NCBI RefSeq assembly: GCF_900100315.1
Contig: NZ_FNFF01000004.1
Span: 491,523-555,522, forward strand
Source of the DNA: Streptomyces indicus
GTDB taxonomy: Bacteria > Actinomycetota > Actinomycetes > Streptomycetales > Streptomycetaceae
Direction of reading: 5' to 3'
Length of the DNA: 64,000 bases
Within the stretch, counting starts at the first letter, position 1. Every line of letters starts with the position of its first letter. Below the pieces are notes generated by a model. It saw nothing but the letters and a program-made list of their open reading frames with translations. It ran no database searches and was not told where the DNA came from. Positions 1 to 9,056 of this stretch are shown in pieces. A program made the position numbers and the translations under genes.

Positions 1-1589
1 AGCCAGGCGTCGCCCGCGCCGCTCACCTCCACCGTGCCGACGTAGAGGCCGGTGGGTGCTTCCGGCGCGGTCAGGGGCAGGGCGCCGAGGCCCGCGTCGA
101 AGGCGTCGAGGCGCAGGCCGCGGGCCGCGATGCCGTGCAGGTACTGCCGCTCGTGCCGGATGCCGGCGGTCAGGCCCTTCGGTTCGCCCACGCGCGGGCC
201 GTAGTTGACCCGGCCGAGCGACTCCACCCACAGCTCCACCACCGCCGGGCCCGGCACCGGCTCGTCCAGGGTGGGTGACGACTCGGTCAGGATGCCGGCG
301 CGCTTTCCGTCGACGTGGGCCACGGCCCGGTCGCGCAGGCCGGGGACGTGCAGCGGGTAGGGCTCGCGCGGGCCCGGGACCTCGACGCGGTAGCGGACCA
401 GGCCGCGGTCCACGTCCAGGTCCTCGAAGGTGGGCGGTGCGCCGGTGACGGTCTCCGGGCCGCCGAGGTGGTCGAGGACCGCGTCGAGGGAGGCCCAGGT
501 GTCGAGCGCCGCCTGCGCCGGGGCCGCCAACCGGTCCGGCTGCGGCGGGAGTTCGGGCAGCGGGCCGTCCGCGTATGCCGCGAGTACCTCGCGGAACGCC
601 CAGAACTTCGCGGTCGGGCGGCCCTGTTCGTCGATCGGGGCGTCGTAGTCGTACGAGGTCACATCCGGCTGGAGCGCGCCCTCGTGCAGCTCGCCGCCGC
701 GGTTGGCGCCCGCCCAGCCGGCGAAGCTGGTGCCGCCGTGCGCCATGTACAGGTTCACCGAGGCGCCGCACTCCAGGATCTCGCGCAGCGTGGCCGCCGC
801 GTCCTCGGGGGAGCGCGCGGCCTCCTTGCCGCCCCAGTGCGAGAACCAGCCGCACCAGAACTCCATGCACATCAGCGGCCCGGCCGGCTGGTGGCGGCGC
901 AGGGTGGCGAAGGCCGCCGTCGCGTCCGAGCCGAAGTTGACCGTGGCGAGCACGCCCGGCACCGAACCGCCGGTGAGCATGTGGTCCTCGGGGCCGTCCG
1001 AGGTGAACAGCGGTACCTCGACGCCCAGGTCGCGCAGCACGTCCGTGAGATGGCGCAGATACGCGCGGTCGCTGCCGTACGAGCCGTACTCGTTCTCCAC
1101 CTGCACCATGACCACCGGGCCGCCGCGGTGCACCTGCCGCTCCACGACCTGCGGAAGCAGCTCGCTGAACCAGCTGTCCACGCGGCGCAGATACTCCGGG
1201 TCGCGGGTGCGGGCGCGCGGCCCGAGCGGTCCGGTCACCCAGTGCGGCAGCCCGCCGTTCTCCCACTCCGCGCAGATGTACGGGCCCGGCCGCACGACCG
1301 CCCACAGGCCGGCCCGCGCCGCCGCGTCCAGGAAGCGGCCCAGCGCGCCGAGGTCGTGGTAGGTGCCGGGGGCGGGCTCGTGCAGGTTCCACGGGACGTA
1401 CGTCTCCACGCAGTTGAGGCCCATCGCGCGCAGCATCGCGAGCCGGTGGTCCCACTGCTCCTCATGGACCCGGAAGTAGTGCAGCGCGCCGGAGAGCAGC
1501 CGCACGGGCCGCCCGTCCAGCTCGAAATCCCGCTCCCCGATCCGGAACTCGCCCGTCTCCGGCCCCGTCCCCGTGCCCGATGTGCTCAT
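1..1589 (-). CDS. GH35 beta-galactosidase, 3' end outside window
   Basis: Glycoside hydrolase family 35 enzyme that releases terminal beta-galactose, here probably cytoplasmic because no signal peptide is visible. Read on the minus strand from ATG at 1589, it opens with the family's N-terminal barrel pattern (LLSGALHYFR at about residues 31-40). It carries the acid/base motif VENEYGSYG (Glu near 167) and the nucleophile segment MEFWCGWFSHWG (Glu near 243). About 529 codons are present and no stop is reached, so the C-terminal beta domains continue past the window edge. The divergent AraC regulator at 1731 is a plausible controller. Family assignment is firm; the substrate is not. Confidence 0.92.
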   Translation of the reverse strand, partial: MSTSGTGTGPETGEFRIGERDFELDGRPVRLLSGALHYFRVHEEQWDHRLAMLRAMGLNCVETYVPWNLHEPAPGTYHDLGALGRFLDAAARAGLWAVVRPGPYICAEWENGGLPHWVTGPLGPRARTRDPEYLRRVDSWFSELLPQVVERQVHRGGPVVMVQVENEYGSYGSDRAYLRHLTDVLRDLGVEVPLFTSDGPEDHMLTGGSVPGVLATVNFGSDATAAFATLRRHQPAGPLMCMEFWCGWFSHWGGKEAARSPEDAAATLREILECGASVNLYMAHGGTSFAGWAGANRGGELHEGALQPDVTSYDYDAPIDEQGRPTAKFWAFREVLAAYADGPLPELPPQPDRLAAPAQAALDTWASLDAVLDHLGGPETVTGAPPTFEDLDVDRGLVRYRVEVPGPREPYPLHVPGLRDRAVAHVDGKRAGILTESSPTLDEPVPGPAVVELWVESLGRVNYGPRVGEPKGLTAGIRHERQYLHGIAARGLRLDAFDAGLGALPLTAPEAPTGLYVGTVEVSGAGDAW

Positions 1590-1730
1590 GCCCGCCCCTC
1601 GATCTCTCCTGGTACGCGGCCAGATTCACCCCCTGGCGGGGTGCCGGTCCATGGACAAAGATCAGGTGTGCTTGCACGGAAAGCGAGCGCTGACGGGACA
1701 CCGAAGCGGTGCGGAAGGGGGCAAAAGCCC

Positions 1731-2645
1731 ATGTATCACACGTGGATGCGGTACTTCACGCCCAGCCCCGTCCACCACCGCCTCGGTCTGGTCTGCCTCG
1801 GCGTGGGCCTCCAGTACGGTGCGCTGCCGCCGGTCGGTCCGCGCACCCTCGACCACCACGTCGCCATGGTCATCTGCTCCGGCGGCGGCTGGTACCGGCT
1901 GCCCGACGGACGCCGGCTCACCATCACGGCGCCCGCCCTCGTCTGGCTGCTGCCCGGCGTGTCCCACGAGTACGGGCCCGACCCGGACACCGGCTGGGAC
2001 GAGGCCTTCGTGGACTTCACGGGCCCCGCGACCACCACGTACACCGAACTCGGCTACATCGAACCCGACCGGCCCGTCGTCCCCCTCGGCGACAGCGCAC
2101 CGGCCCGCGCCGTCGTCACCCGGATCGCGCGCGCCGCCCGGGTCGGCAACCCGCTCCTTGAGGTCGAGACCGGCGCCGCCGTGCACGAACTCCTCGTCGC
2201 CCTGCGCCGCTCGCGCGCCGACCTCGCGCCCGACGGCGACCCGGTGCTCGAAGCCCTCGCCCGCGACGCCTACCTGCCCCTGTCCGTGGCCGAACACGCG
2301 GCGCGCCTGGGCATGACCCCCACCGAACTGCGCACCGCCGTGCGCCGCGGCTCGGGGTGCAGCCCCAAGGACTACCTGCTGTCGATCCGCCTCGGCCGCG
2401 CCAAGGAGCTGCTCGCCGCGACCGAACTCCCGGTCGCCGCCGTCGCCCGCCGCGTCGGCTACGACGACCCGGCCTACTTCTCCCGCCTGTTCACCCGCCG
2501 GGTCGGCCTCGCCCCGGTCCGCTTCCGTGAGCAGCAGGCCCGTGCGGTGCCGGGCGGCTGGTCCCAGGAGATCCCGGACCCGGACGATCCGCCGATGCTC
2601 CGGCCCGCCGAAGGCCACGAGGTGCGCGAGGCCGGCGTCAGGTGA
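1731..2645 (+). CDS. AraC-family transcriptional regulator
   Basis: A 304-residue regulator. The N-terminal half looks like the AraC cupin-type sensing domain (GGGWYRLPDGRRL, then a proline-rich barrel). The C-terminal ~95 residues form the double helix-turn-helix, ending in the typical VGYDDPAYFSRLFTRRVG signature near residues 245-262. The ATG at 1731 is preceded by GGAAGGGGG. It is divergent from the GH35 beta-galactosidase with 141 bases between starts, an arrangement typical of a sugar-responsive activator and its target; that link is inference. Its last 8 bases overlap a coding remnant on the other strand. Confidence 0.9.
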   Translation: MYHTWMRYFTPSPVHHRLGLVCLGVGLQYGALPPVGPRTLDHHVAMVICSGGGWYRLPDGRRLTITAPALVWLLPGVSHEYGPDPDTGWDEAFVDFTGPATTTYTELGYIEPDRPVVPLGDSAPARAVVTRIARAARVGNPLLEVETGAAVHELLVALRRSRADLAPDGDPVLEALARDAYLPLSVAEHAARLGMTPTELRTAVRRGSGCSPKDYLLSIRLGRAKELLAATELPVAAVARRVGYDDPAYFSRLFTRRVGLAPVRFREQQARAVPGGWSQEIPDPDDPPMLRPAEGHEVREAGVR

Positions 2646-2846
2646 ACTCGCGCGGCTGCGCGGGCAGTTTCAGGTTCTCCCGCGCCGGTTCGCAGTCGTA
2701 CTGCCCGGCGTCGAAGTGCAGCTCGGGCCGGTCCGGGTCGTACGCCGTGGAGGGCGGCGGAGGCGTACGGGCCGCGCGGCGGCACGGCGGTCCGGAGGCG
2801 GCCGGGCGCAGGGAGCTACGCGGCGGGGGAGGCGCCGTCGCCGTTC
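2638..2846 (-). pseudogene. Start-less coding remnant
   Basis: A minus-strand frame ending at 2638 reads ...TAYDPDRPELHFDAGQYDC... and stops at TGA. Its last 36 codons are almost all G/C in the third position, like true genes here. The frame is closed upstream by a stop inside the chorismate mutase gene, and between the two stops there is no ATG, GTG or TTG, only a CTG. A GTG in a neighbouring frame at about 2785 could feed it through a frameshift. I do not recognise the family. It may be a truncated gene, a frameshifted small gene, or a chance frame. Confidence 0.3.
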
Positions 2847-3163
2847 AGGCGGCCGTCGGCGATCTGCTCGTGGTGGCGGATGACCTCGCTGATGATGAAG
2901 TTCAGGAGCTTCTCCGCGAATGCCGGGTCCAGCTTCGCGCTCTCCGCGAGCCCGCGCAGGCGCGCGATCTGCTGCGCCTCGCGCGCCGGGTCCGCCGGCG
3001 GCAGCTGGTGGGCGGCCTTGAGGTGGCCGACCTGCTGGGTGCACTTGAAGCGCTCGGCGAGCATGTGGACGACGGCCGCGTCGATGTTGTCGATGCTGTC
3101 CCGCAGCCGCCCCAGCTCGGCGAGGACCTGCGGGTCGGTGGTGGAGTTGTCACGCGTGGTCAT
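2816..3163 (-). CDS. Chorismate mutase (AroQ type)
   Basis: A 115-residue all-helical AroQ-class chorismate mutase, converting chorismate to prephenate for phenylalanine and tyrosine. The family pattern is clear: LRDSIDNIDAAVVHMLAERF followed by a lysine-containing second helix, then PAREAQQIARLRGLA and a C-terminal helix ending ISEVIRHHEQI. This matches the small single-domain actinobacterial form with no attached dehydratase. The frame stays open upstream, but ATG at 3163 fits best: a TAGGCT -10 element lies 8 bases before it, suggesting a leaderless transcript. It is divergent from pepN. Confidence 0.88.
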   Translation of the reverse strand: MTTRDNSTTDPQVLAELGRLRDSIDNIDAAVVHMLAERFKCTQQVGHLKAAHQLPPADPAREAQQIARLRGLAESAKLDPAFAEKLLNFIISEVIRHHEQIADGRLNGDGASPAA

Positions 3164-3371
3164 GGCAGCTGAGCCTACGTCCCGCCCGGCCCCGCCCGCG
3201 CGGACGACCGCTTCCTGGACGGGACCGGCGACGGCCTGCCCGCCCCGGACCGCACCCCGGGCCACCCCGACCTGCCCCACCCGGCCCCGCCCACCAGCAG
3301 GACCACCCCCTTCCGGGCACCCGCAGCCACCCCCTCTGTGCCCGGATCAAGACATCGGGCAGCATGTCCCC

Positions 3372-5867
3372 ATGTCCGTACTGACGCGCGACGAAGCGCA
3401 GACCCGAGCCCGACTCCTCGACGTGCAGCGATACGAGGTCGACCTGGACCTCACCCGCGGCGAGGAGACCTTCGACGCCCGTACCGTGATCCGCTTCACC
3501 GCCCGCGAGGCCGGTGACACCTTCGTCGACCTCAAGGCCGCCACGCTGCGCGCGGCAGCCCTGGACGGACAGCCCCTCGACCCCGAGACGTACGCCGACG
3601 GCCGCCTGCCCCTCAAGCACCTCACCGCCGGCGAGCACGAGCTCACCGTCGACGCCGAGATGCGCTACTCGCACACCGGCGAGGGCATGCACCGCTTCAC
3701 CGACCCCGCCGACGGCGAGACCTACCTCTACACCCAGCTCGGCATGGACTACGCCCCGCTGGTGTTCGCCGCCTTCGACCAGCCCGACCTCAAGGCCGTC
3801 TTCGCGTTCACCGTCACCGCCCCCGAGGGCTGGACCGTGCTCGGCAACGGCATCGCCGAGCACCAGGGCGCGGGCCGCTGGACCGTCGCCGACACCCCGC
3901 CCATCTCCACCTACCTCGCCGCGCTCGCCGCGGGCCCGTACCACTCGGTGACCACCGAGCACCGCGGCCTGCCCTTCGGCATCCACTGCCGCCGCTCCCT
4001 CGCGCCCCACCTCGACGTGGACGCCGACGAGATCCTCGACGCCACGAAGGCGCTCTTCGACCGCTACCACGAGAAGTTCGAGGAGCCCTACCCCTTCGAC
4101 TCCTACGACCAGGCCTTCGTCCCGGAGTTCAACTGGGGCGCGATGGAGAACCCCGGACTCGTCACCTTCCGCGACGAGTTCATCTACCGCTCCGCCGTCA
4201 CCGACACCGAGCGCCAGACCCGCATCATGGTCATCGCCCACGAGATGGCCCACATGTGGTTCGGCGACCTCGTCACGCTGCGCTGGTGGGACGACATCTG
4301 GCTGAACGAGTCCTTCGCCGAGTACATGGGCTACCAGACCACCGCCGAGGTCACCCGCTTCCCCGACACCTGGACCGACTTCGGGATCGCCCGCAAGACC
4401 TGGGGCTACGACAGCGACCAGCGGCCCAGCACCCACCCGGTCGCGCCGAAGCCGGAGCTCGTCCCCGACACCGGCGCCGCCCAGGCCAACTTCGACGGCA
4501 TCTCGTACGCGAAGGGCGCATCGGCCCTGCGCCAGCTCGTCGCCTGGCTCGGCGACAAGGACTTCTCCGCGGGCATCAACGCCCACTTCGCCCGCCACAA
4601 GTTCGGCAACGCCACCCTCGCCGACTTCATCGACAACCTCGCCTCCGCCACCGACCGCGACGTCCACGAGTGGGCCCGCGTCTGGCTCGGCACCACCGGA
4701 GTCGACAAGCTCACCCCGGCCGTCACGGAGGCCGGCACCTCCTGGCAGCTCACCGTCACCCGCGACGGCAGCCGCCCGCACCGCGTGAGCGTCGCCGCGT
4801 ACGACCGCGATCTGCACGACGGCAGCGCGTTCGTGCTGCGTGAGCGCTTCGACGTCGACATCGCCGCCGACGAGACGGAGACCACGCGCCCCGGCCGCCG
4901 CCCCGCGCTCGTCGTCCTCAACGACCAGGACCTCACGTACGCCAAGGTCCGCCTCGACGAGCAGTCGCTGCGGAGCGCCCTCCAGTCGGTCTCCGCCATC
5001 CCCGACCCGCTCAACCGCACCGTCGTGTGGAACACCCTGCGCGACATGGTCCGCGACGGCGAACTCGCCCCGGCCGCCTACCTGGAGACCGCCCGCGCCC
5101 ACCTCCCCCAGGAGAGCGACCTCGCCATCGTCCAGGGCGTCCTCGCGTTCGCCGGCGCCCACATCGCCGACCACTACGTCGACCCGGCCGACCGCCCCGC
5201 CGCCCTGAGCCTGCTGTCCGACCTGTGCGAGGACATCATCCGGCTCACCGAGGACGGCTCGGCGCCGGGCGCCCGCCTGACCGCCGTACGCCACTTCATC
5301 GACCACGCCCAGCGCGCGGACGTCATCCGCGCCTGGTTCGACGAGGGCACCGTCCCCGGCGGCCCCGAACTCGACCCCGAGCTGCGCTGGCGCCTGCTCA
5401 CCCGCCTCGCCGTGCTCGGCGCCGTGGACGACGCCGTCATCGAGGCCGAGCTCCTGCACGACCCGAGCGCCACCGGCCAGGAAGGCGCGGCCCGCTGCCG
5501 TGCCGCGCTGCCCGACCCGGCCGCGAAGGAAGCCGCCTGGCAGGCCATGTTCGGCGGCGCCGACGAGCTCTCCAACTACCTGTTCACCGCCACCGCCCAG
5601 GGCTTCTGGCAGCCCGAACAGCTCGACCTCGTCCGCCCGTACGTCACCCGCTTCTTCACCGACGCGCCCGCCACCGCCCACCGCCGCGGCCCCGCCATGG
5701 CCGACGGCATCGGCCGCCACGCGGTGCCGGCCCTCGTGGTCGAGCGCGCCACCCTCGAACTGGGGGAGCGGTGCCTGGCCGAGGCGGAGGTCCCGCCGCC
5801 GCTGCGCCGCCGCCTGGCCGACCACATGGACGACCTGGCGCGGGCGCTGCGGGTGCGAGGAGTCTGA
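3372..5867 (+). CDS. pepN: Aminopeptidase N (M1 family)
   Basis: An 831-residue M1 zinc aminopeptidase that trims N-terminal residues from peptides in the cytoplasm. The substrate-binding GAMEN motif is at 256-260. The zinc site HEMAH is at 290-294, with the third ligand Glu313 in NESFAEY, exactly the HExxH-x18-E spacing. An ERAP1-like helical C-terminal domain fills roughly residues 520-831. Length fits the actinobacterial PepN family. The start MSVLTRDEAQ was chosen because the family begins just before LLDVQRYEVDLD. A strong hairpin follows 32 bases after the stop. Confidence 0.96.
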   Translation: MSVLTRDEAQTRARLLDVQRYEVDLDLTRGEETFDARTVIRFTAREAGDTFVDLKAATLRAAALDGQPLDPETYADGRLPLKHLTAGEHELTVDAEMRYSHTGEGMHRFTDPADGETYLYTQLGMDYAPLVFAAFDQPDLKAVFAFTVTAPEGWTVLGNGIAEHQGAGRWTVADTPPISTYLAALAAGPYHSVTTEHRGLPFGIHCRRSLAPHLDVDADEILDATKALFDRYHEKFEEPYPFDSYDQAFVPEFNWGAMENPGLVTFRDEFIYRSAVTDTERQTRIMVIAHEMAHMWFGDLVTLRWWDDIWLNESFAEYMGYQTTAEVTRFPDTWTDFGIARKTWGYDSDQRPSTHPVAPKPELVPDTGAAQANFDGISYAKGASALRQLVAWLGDKDFSAGINAHFARHKFGNATLADFIDNLASATDRDVHEWARVWLGTTGVDKLTPAVTEAGTSWQLTVTRDGSRPHRVSVAAYDRDLHDGSAFVLRERFDVDIAADETETTRPGRRPALVVLNDQDLTYAKVRLDEQSLRSALQSVSAIPDPLNRTVVWNTLRDMVRDGELAPAAYLETARAHLPQESDLAIVQGVLAFAGAHIADHYVDPADRPAALSLLSDLCEDIIRLTEDGSAPGARLTAVRHFIDHAQRADVIRAWFDEGTVPGGPELDPELRWRLLTRLAVLGAVDDAVIEAELLHDPSATGQEGAARCRAALPDPAAKEAAWQAMFGGADELSNYLFTATAQGFWQPEQLDLVRPYVTRFFTDAPATAHRRGPAMADGIGRHAVPALVVERATLELGERCLAEAEVPPPLRRRLADHMDDLARALRVRGV

Positions 5868-5898
5868 GCTCTTCAGGAGTGAGCGACAGGGTTACGTG

Positions 5899-5931
5899 AA
5901 GGGGGCGCCGGTCATCGACCGGCGCCCCCTT
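5899..5931 (+). terminator. pepN terminator hairpin
   Basis: A 15-bp perfect stem (left arm 5899-5913, right arm 5917-5931) with a 3-base ATC loop lies 32 bases after the pepN stop. There is no U-tract, as is common for Streptomyces terminators. The rest of the 281-base gap up to the decarboxylase gene is presumably its promoter region; I found no palindrome resembling the DmdR iron box in it. Confidence 0.8.
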
Positions 5932-6148
5932 CCGGCCGTCCGGGCCCGCCTCGGGTCCTGCCGGTCCGGCGAAACGGATGGTCCGGACATGCCCCGGAAT
6001 CCGCCGCCATACCACTCCAACTGCTTTTCTCCGTACGGCAGTACCACTTTCGAGTTGTGCTCGTTTATCTCCGCGGGCACCGTGACGCACCACCCTGCAC
6101 GCTGGATGCCCCGCGCACCGATCTCCCGCCCGCCCGGAGGACATCCGC

Positions 6149-7549
6149 ATGAGCAGCCAGCCGCCCCTCGCCGGAGGCGCCACCGGCCCCGACGCGCTGC
6201 GGCCGCTGCTGCTCACCGTCCTCGACGCCCTCGCCGAAGGCGCCGCCGCGCGCGGGGGACCGCTGCCGGACGGCGGGCCCGAAGCTGTCGGGCAGCATGT
6301 CGCCAAGACCGTCGACCACGTGCTGCCGGCCCAAGGGCTGGGCGCCGAAGAGGCGTTGCGCACCCTCGTCACGCTCGTCGCCTCGGGCGCGGCCGACCCC
6401 GCCGACCCGCTGTGCGCGGCCCATCTGCACACCCCGCCGCTCGCGGTCGCGGCCGCCGCGGACCTCGCCGCGTCCGCCCTGAACCCCTCGATGGACTCCT
6501 GGGACCAGGCCCCGGCCGCCTCGGAGCTCGAACAGCTGGTGACCCGCGCTCTCGCCGCCGAGGTGTACGGGGGCACGGGCAGCGACACCGAGAGCCACGG
6601 CGTCCCGCACGACGCCCTCGTCACCACCGGCGGCACCGAGTCCAACCAGCTCGCCCTGCTCCTCGCCCGCGAACTGCACCGCCCCGTACAGCTGTTGGCC
6701 GGTGCCAACGCGCACCACTCCCTGCACCGCGCCGCCTGGCTGCTCGGCCTGCCCGACCCCGTCACCGTCCCCGCGCCCGCGGGCCTCCTCGACCCCGCCG
6801 CCCTCGACGAAGCCCTCACCGAACTGCCCGGACCCAAACTCGTCGCCGCCACCGCGGGCACCACCGACGCCGGACTCATCGACCCCCTCGACGAGATCGC
6901 CGGCCTGTGCGCCGCCCACGGCGCCCGGCTGCACATCGACGCGGCCTACGGCGGCGGCCTGCTGTTCAGCCGTACGCGGCGGGAGAAGCTCCGCGGTCTG
7001 GAGCGCGCCCACACCGTCACCCTCGACCTGCACAAGCTCGGCTGGCAGCCCGTGGCCGCCGGCTTCCTCGCCGTACGCGACACCGCCGACCTGGCACCGC
7101 TCGGACACCGGGCCGACTACCTCAACGCCGAGGACGACACCGAGGCGGGCCTGCCCGACCTGCTCGGCCGCTCCCTGCGCACCAGCCGGCGCCCCGACAT
7201 CCTCAAGACCGCCGTCACCTGGCGCGCGCTCGGCCGCGAAGGCATGGGCGCGCTCGTGGACCAAGTCTGCGATCTGGCCGAGGAGTTCGCCGCCGCGATC
7301 GACGCACACCCCGGCTTCGAGCTCTACGACAGGCCCGCCCTCAGCACCGTCCTGTTCCGGCCCCGCGACGCCGACGACACCGGCCTCGCGCACGTACGCC
7401 GCAAGCTCCTCGCCGAAGGCCGCGCCGTCCTCGGCCGCGCCCGCCTCGACGGACGGCTCTGGCTCAAGGCCACCCTGCTCAACCCGTACACGACCCGCGG
7501 CGAACTCGCCGCCCTGCTGCGCCTTGTGGAAGGACACACCCCCCGATGA
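6149..7549 (+). CDS. PLP-dependent group II decarboxylase (DesA-like)
   Basis: A 466-residue fold-type I PLP decarboxylase of the aromatic/diamino-acid group. The cofactor-binding TTGGTESNQLAL motif lies near residues 154-165, the aspartate segment HIDAAYGGG near 262-270, and the Schiff-base lysine is Lys296 in LDLHKLGWQP. Coupling to the downstream N-hydroxylase (4-base ATGA overlap) resembles desA-desB of desferrioxamine synthesis, where lysine is decarboxylated to cadaverine. The active-site sequence differs from the DesA I remember, so ornithine, diaminobutyrate or another substrate is possible. GGAGGA precedes the ATG by 8 bases. Decarboxylase class is secure; substrate is inference. Confidence 0.88.
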   Translation: MSSQPPLAGGATGPDALRPLLLTVLDALAEGAAARGGPLPDGGPEAVGQHVAKTVDHVLPAQGLGAEEALRTLVTLVASGAADPADPLCAAHLHTPPLAVAAAADLAASALNPSMDSWDQAPAASELEQLVTRALAAEVYGGTGSDTESHGVPHDALVTTGGTESNQLALLLARELHRPVQLLAGANAHHSLHRAAWLLGLPDPVTVPAPAGLLDPAALDEALTELPGPKLVAATAGTTDAGLIDPLDEIAGLCAAHGARLHIDAAYGGGLLFSRTRREKLRGLERAHTVTLDLHKLGWQPVAAGFLAVRDTADLAPLGHRADYLNAEDDTEAGLPDLLGRSLRTSRRPDILKTAVTWRALGREGMGALVDQVCDLAEEFAAAIDAHPGFELYDRPALSTVLFRPRDADDTGLAHVRRKLLAEGRAVLGRARLDGRLWLKATLLNPYTTRGELAALLRLVEGHTPR

Positions 7550-8955
7550 ACACCGCCGCCCCAACCCCCGAAGAGCCCCAGGACCTGGTGGGCATCGGCA
7601 TCGGGCCGTCCAACCTGTCCCTCGCCGCCCTCGCGCACCCGCTCACCGAACTGCGCACCGCGTTCTACGAGCAGCGCCCCGGCTTCCAGTGGCACCCCGG
7701 GCTCCTCATCGAGGGCGCCACCCTCCAAGTGCCCTTCCTCGCCGACCTGGTGACCCTCGCCGACCCCACCAGCCCCTGGTCCTTCCTCAACTACCAGCGC
7801 GAGCAGCAGCGGCTCTTCCCGTTCTACTTCGCCGAGAAGTTCCACATCCAGCGCGCCGAATACGACGCCTACTGCCGCTGGGTCGCCGGACAGCTGCCCG
7901 GGCTGCACTTCGGCCACCAGGTCGACGCCGTCCGCTGGAACCCCGAACGCGCCCTGTTCGAGGTCGACTTCACCCAGCTCGACGCCGAAGGCGAAGCCGA
8001 AGCGCTCGGCCGTACGTACACGCGCAACGTCGTCCTCGGCGTCGGCACCGCGCCCCACGTGCCCGAACCGCTCAAGCCGCTGGTCGAGGCGCCCGGCGTG
8101 CCCGTGATCCACGCCGCCGACTACCTCGAGCACCGCGACACCCTCCTGGCCGCCGGACACATCACCGTCATCGGCTCGGGCCAGTCGGGCGCCGAGATCT
8201 TCCTCGACCTGCTCAAGTCCCGCCCCGTGGGCGCCGAGAAGCTCCACTGGCTGGCCCGCACCGAGGCCTTCGCGCCCATGGAGTACTCCAAGCTGGGCCT
8301 CGAACACTTCACGCCGGACTACACCGGCTACTTCCACGCCCTGCCCGAAGCCGTACGCGACCGGCTCGTGCCCGCCCAGTGGCAGCTCCACAAGGGCATC
8401 GACACCGACACCCTCGCCGCCATCCACGACGAGCTCTACCGGCGCACCCTGCACGGCGGCTGGCCCGACACCGTCCTCACCCCGGGCGTCTCCGTCCGCA
8501 CCGCGGGCCGGGTCGCCACCACCAAGGTCGAGCTGCACCTCGAACACGTCCAGCAGGGCACCCGCTCCCGCCTCACCACCGACGCCGTGGTCCTCGCCAC
8601 CGGCTACCGCGAGCGGCCCCTGGACCAGGTGCTCGCCGGCCTCGACTCCTATCTGCGCCGCGACGCCAGCGAGCGGCCGCGGATCAGCCAGGACTACCGG
8701 CTGCTCCTGGACCCCTCCGTCACCGGCACCGTCTACGTGCAGAACGCCGAGCGGCACACCCACGGCGTCGGCGCCCCGGACCTCGGCCTCATGGCCTGGC
8801 GCTCCGCCTCCATCCTCAACACCCTGACGGGCAAGGAGCCTTACACCCTGCCGCGGCGCACCGCCTTCACCACCTTCGGGCTCGCCCCCGACGGGCAGGG
8901 CGCTGCGGGCCGTTCCCCGGAGCGGCAAGGCACCCTCGTACCCCTGAAGGGCTGA
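7546..8955 (+). CDS. Lysine/ornithine/diamine N-monooxygenase (IucD/DesB-like)
   Basis: A 469-residue flavin-dependent N-hydroxylating monooxygenase of the lysine N6-/ornithine N5-oxygenase family, which makes the hydroxylamine used in hydroxamate siderophores. Visible: FAD-binding GIGIGPSNLSLAAL from residue 16, NADPH-binding GSGQSGAEIF from residue 210, and the C-terminal ATGY motif in VVLATGYRERP. Start and upstream stop overlap (ATGA), so translation is coupled to the decarboxylase and its diamine product is the likely substrate. No acyltransferase or NIS synthetase follows; instead there is a terminator and a convergent nucleotidase. Confidence 0.9.
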   Translation: MNTAAPTPEEPQDLVGIGIGPSNLSLAALAHPLTELRTAFYEQRPGFQWHPGLLIEGATLQVPFLADLVTLADPTSPWSFLNYQREQQRLFPFYFAEKFHIQRAEYDAYCRWVAGQLPGLHFGHQVDAVRWNPERALFEVDFTQLDAEGEAEALGRTYTRNVVLGVGTAPHVPEPLKPLVEAPGVPVIHAADYLEHRDTLLAAGHITVIGSGQSGAEIFLDLLKSRPVGAEKLHWLARTEAFAPMEYSKLGLEHFTPDYTGYFHALPEAVRDRLVPAQWQLHKGIDTDTLAAIHDELYRRTLHGGWPDTVLTPGVSVRTAGRVATTKVELHLEHVQQGTRSRLTTDAVVLATGYRERPLDQVLAGLDSYLRRDASERPRISQDYRLLLDPSVTGTVYVQNAERHTHGVGAPDLGLMAWRSASILNTLTGKEPYTLPRRTAFTTFGLAPDGQGAAGRSPERQGTLVPLKG

Positions 8956-9013
8956 CCCCCCGCGACGGAAGGGCCGGCCCCTGCGAAGAAAGGGGCGGCC
9001 CCTGCAACGGGAA

Positions 9014-9041
9014 GGGGCCGGCCGCATCCGCGACCGGCCCC
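9014..9041. terminator. Hairpin between convergent genes
   Basis: GGGGCCGG (9014-9021) pairs with CCGGCCCC (9034-9041) around a 12-base loop. It sits between the monooxygenase (plus) and the nucleotidase (minus) and could serve both. The bases before it hold repeated AAGGGGC-type runs with further pairing potential. Confidence 0.6.
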
Positions 9042-9056
9042 CGCCCCGCCATCGGC

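Noticed and set aside
3150..5825. Long open frame on the minus strand opposite pepN
   Set aside because: It is a GC-bias shadow: Val/Gly/Glu-rich translation with no domain, fully antisense to an aminopeptidase with intact motifs.
5932..6148. Iron-box (DmdR/IdeR) site upstream of the decarboxylase operon
   Set aside because: Looked for a 19-base palindrome of the TTAGGTTAGGCT type and found none.
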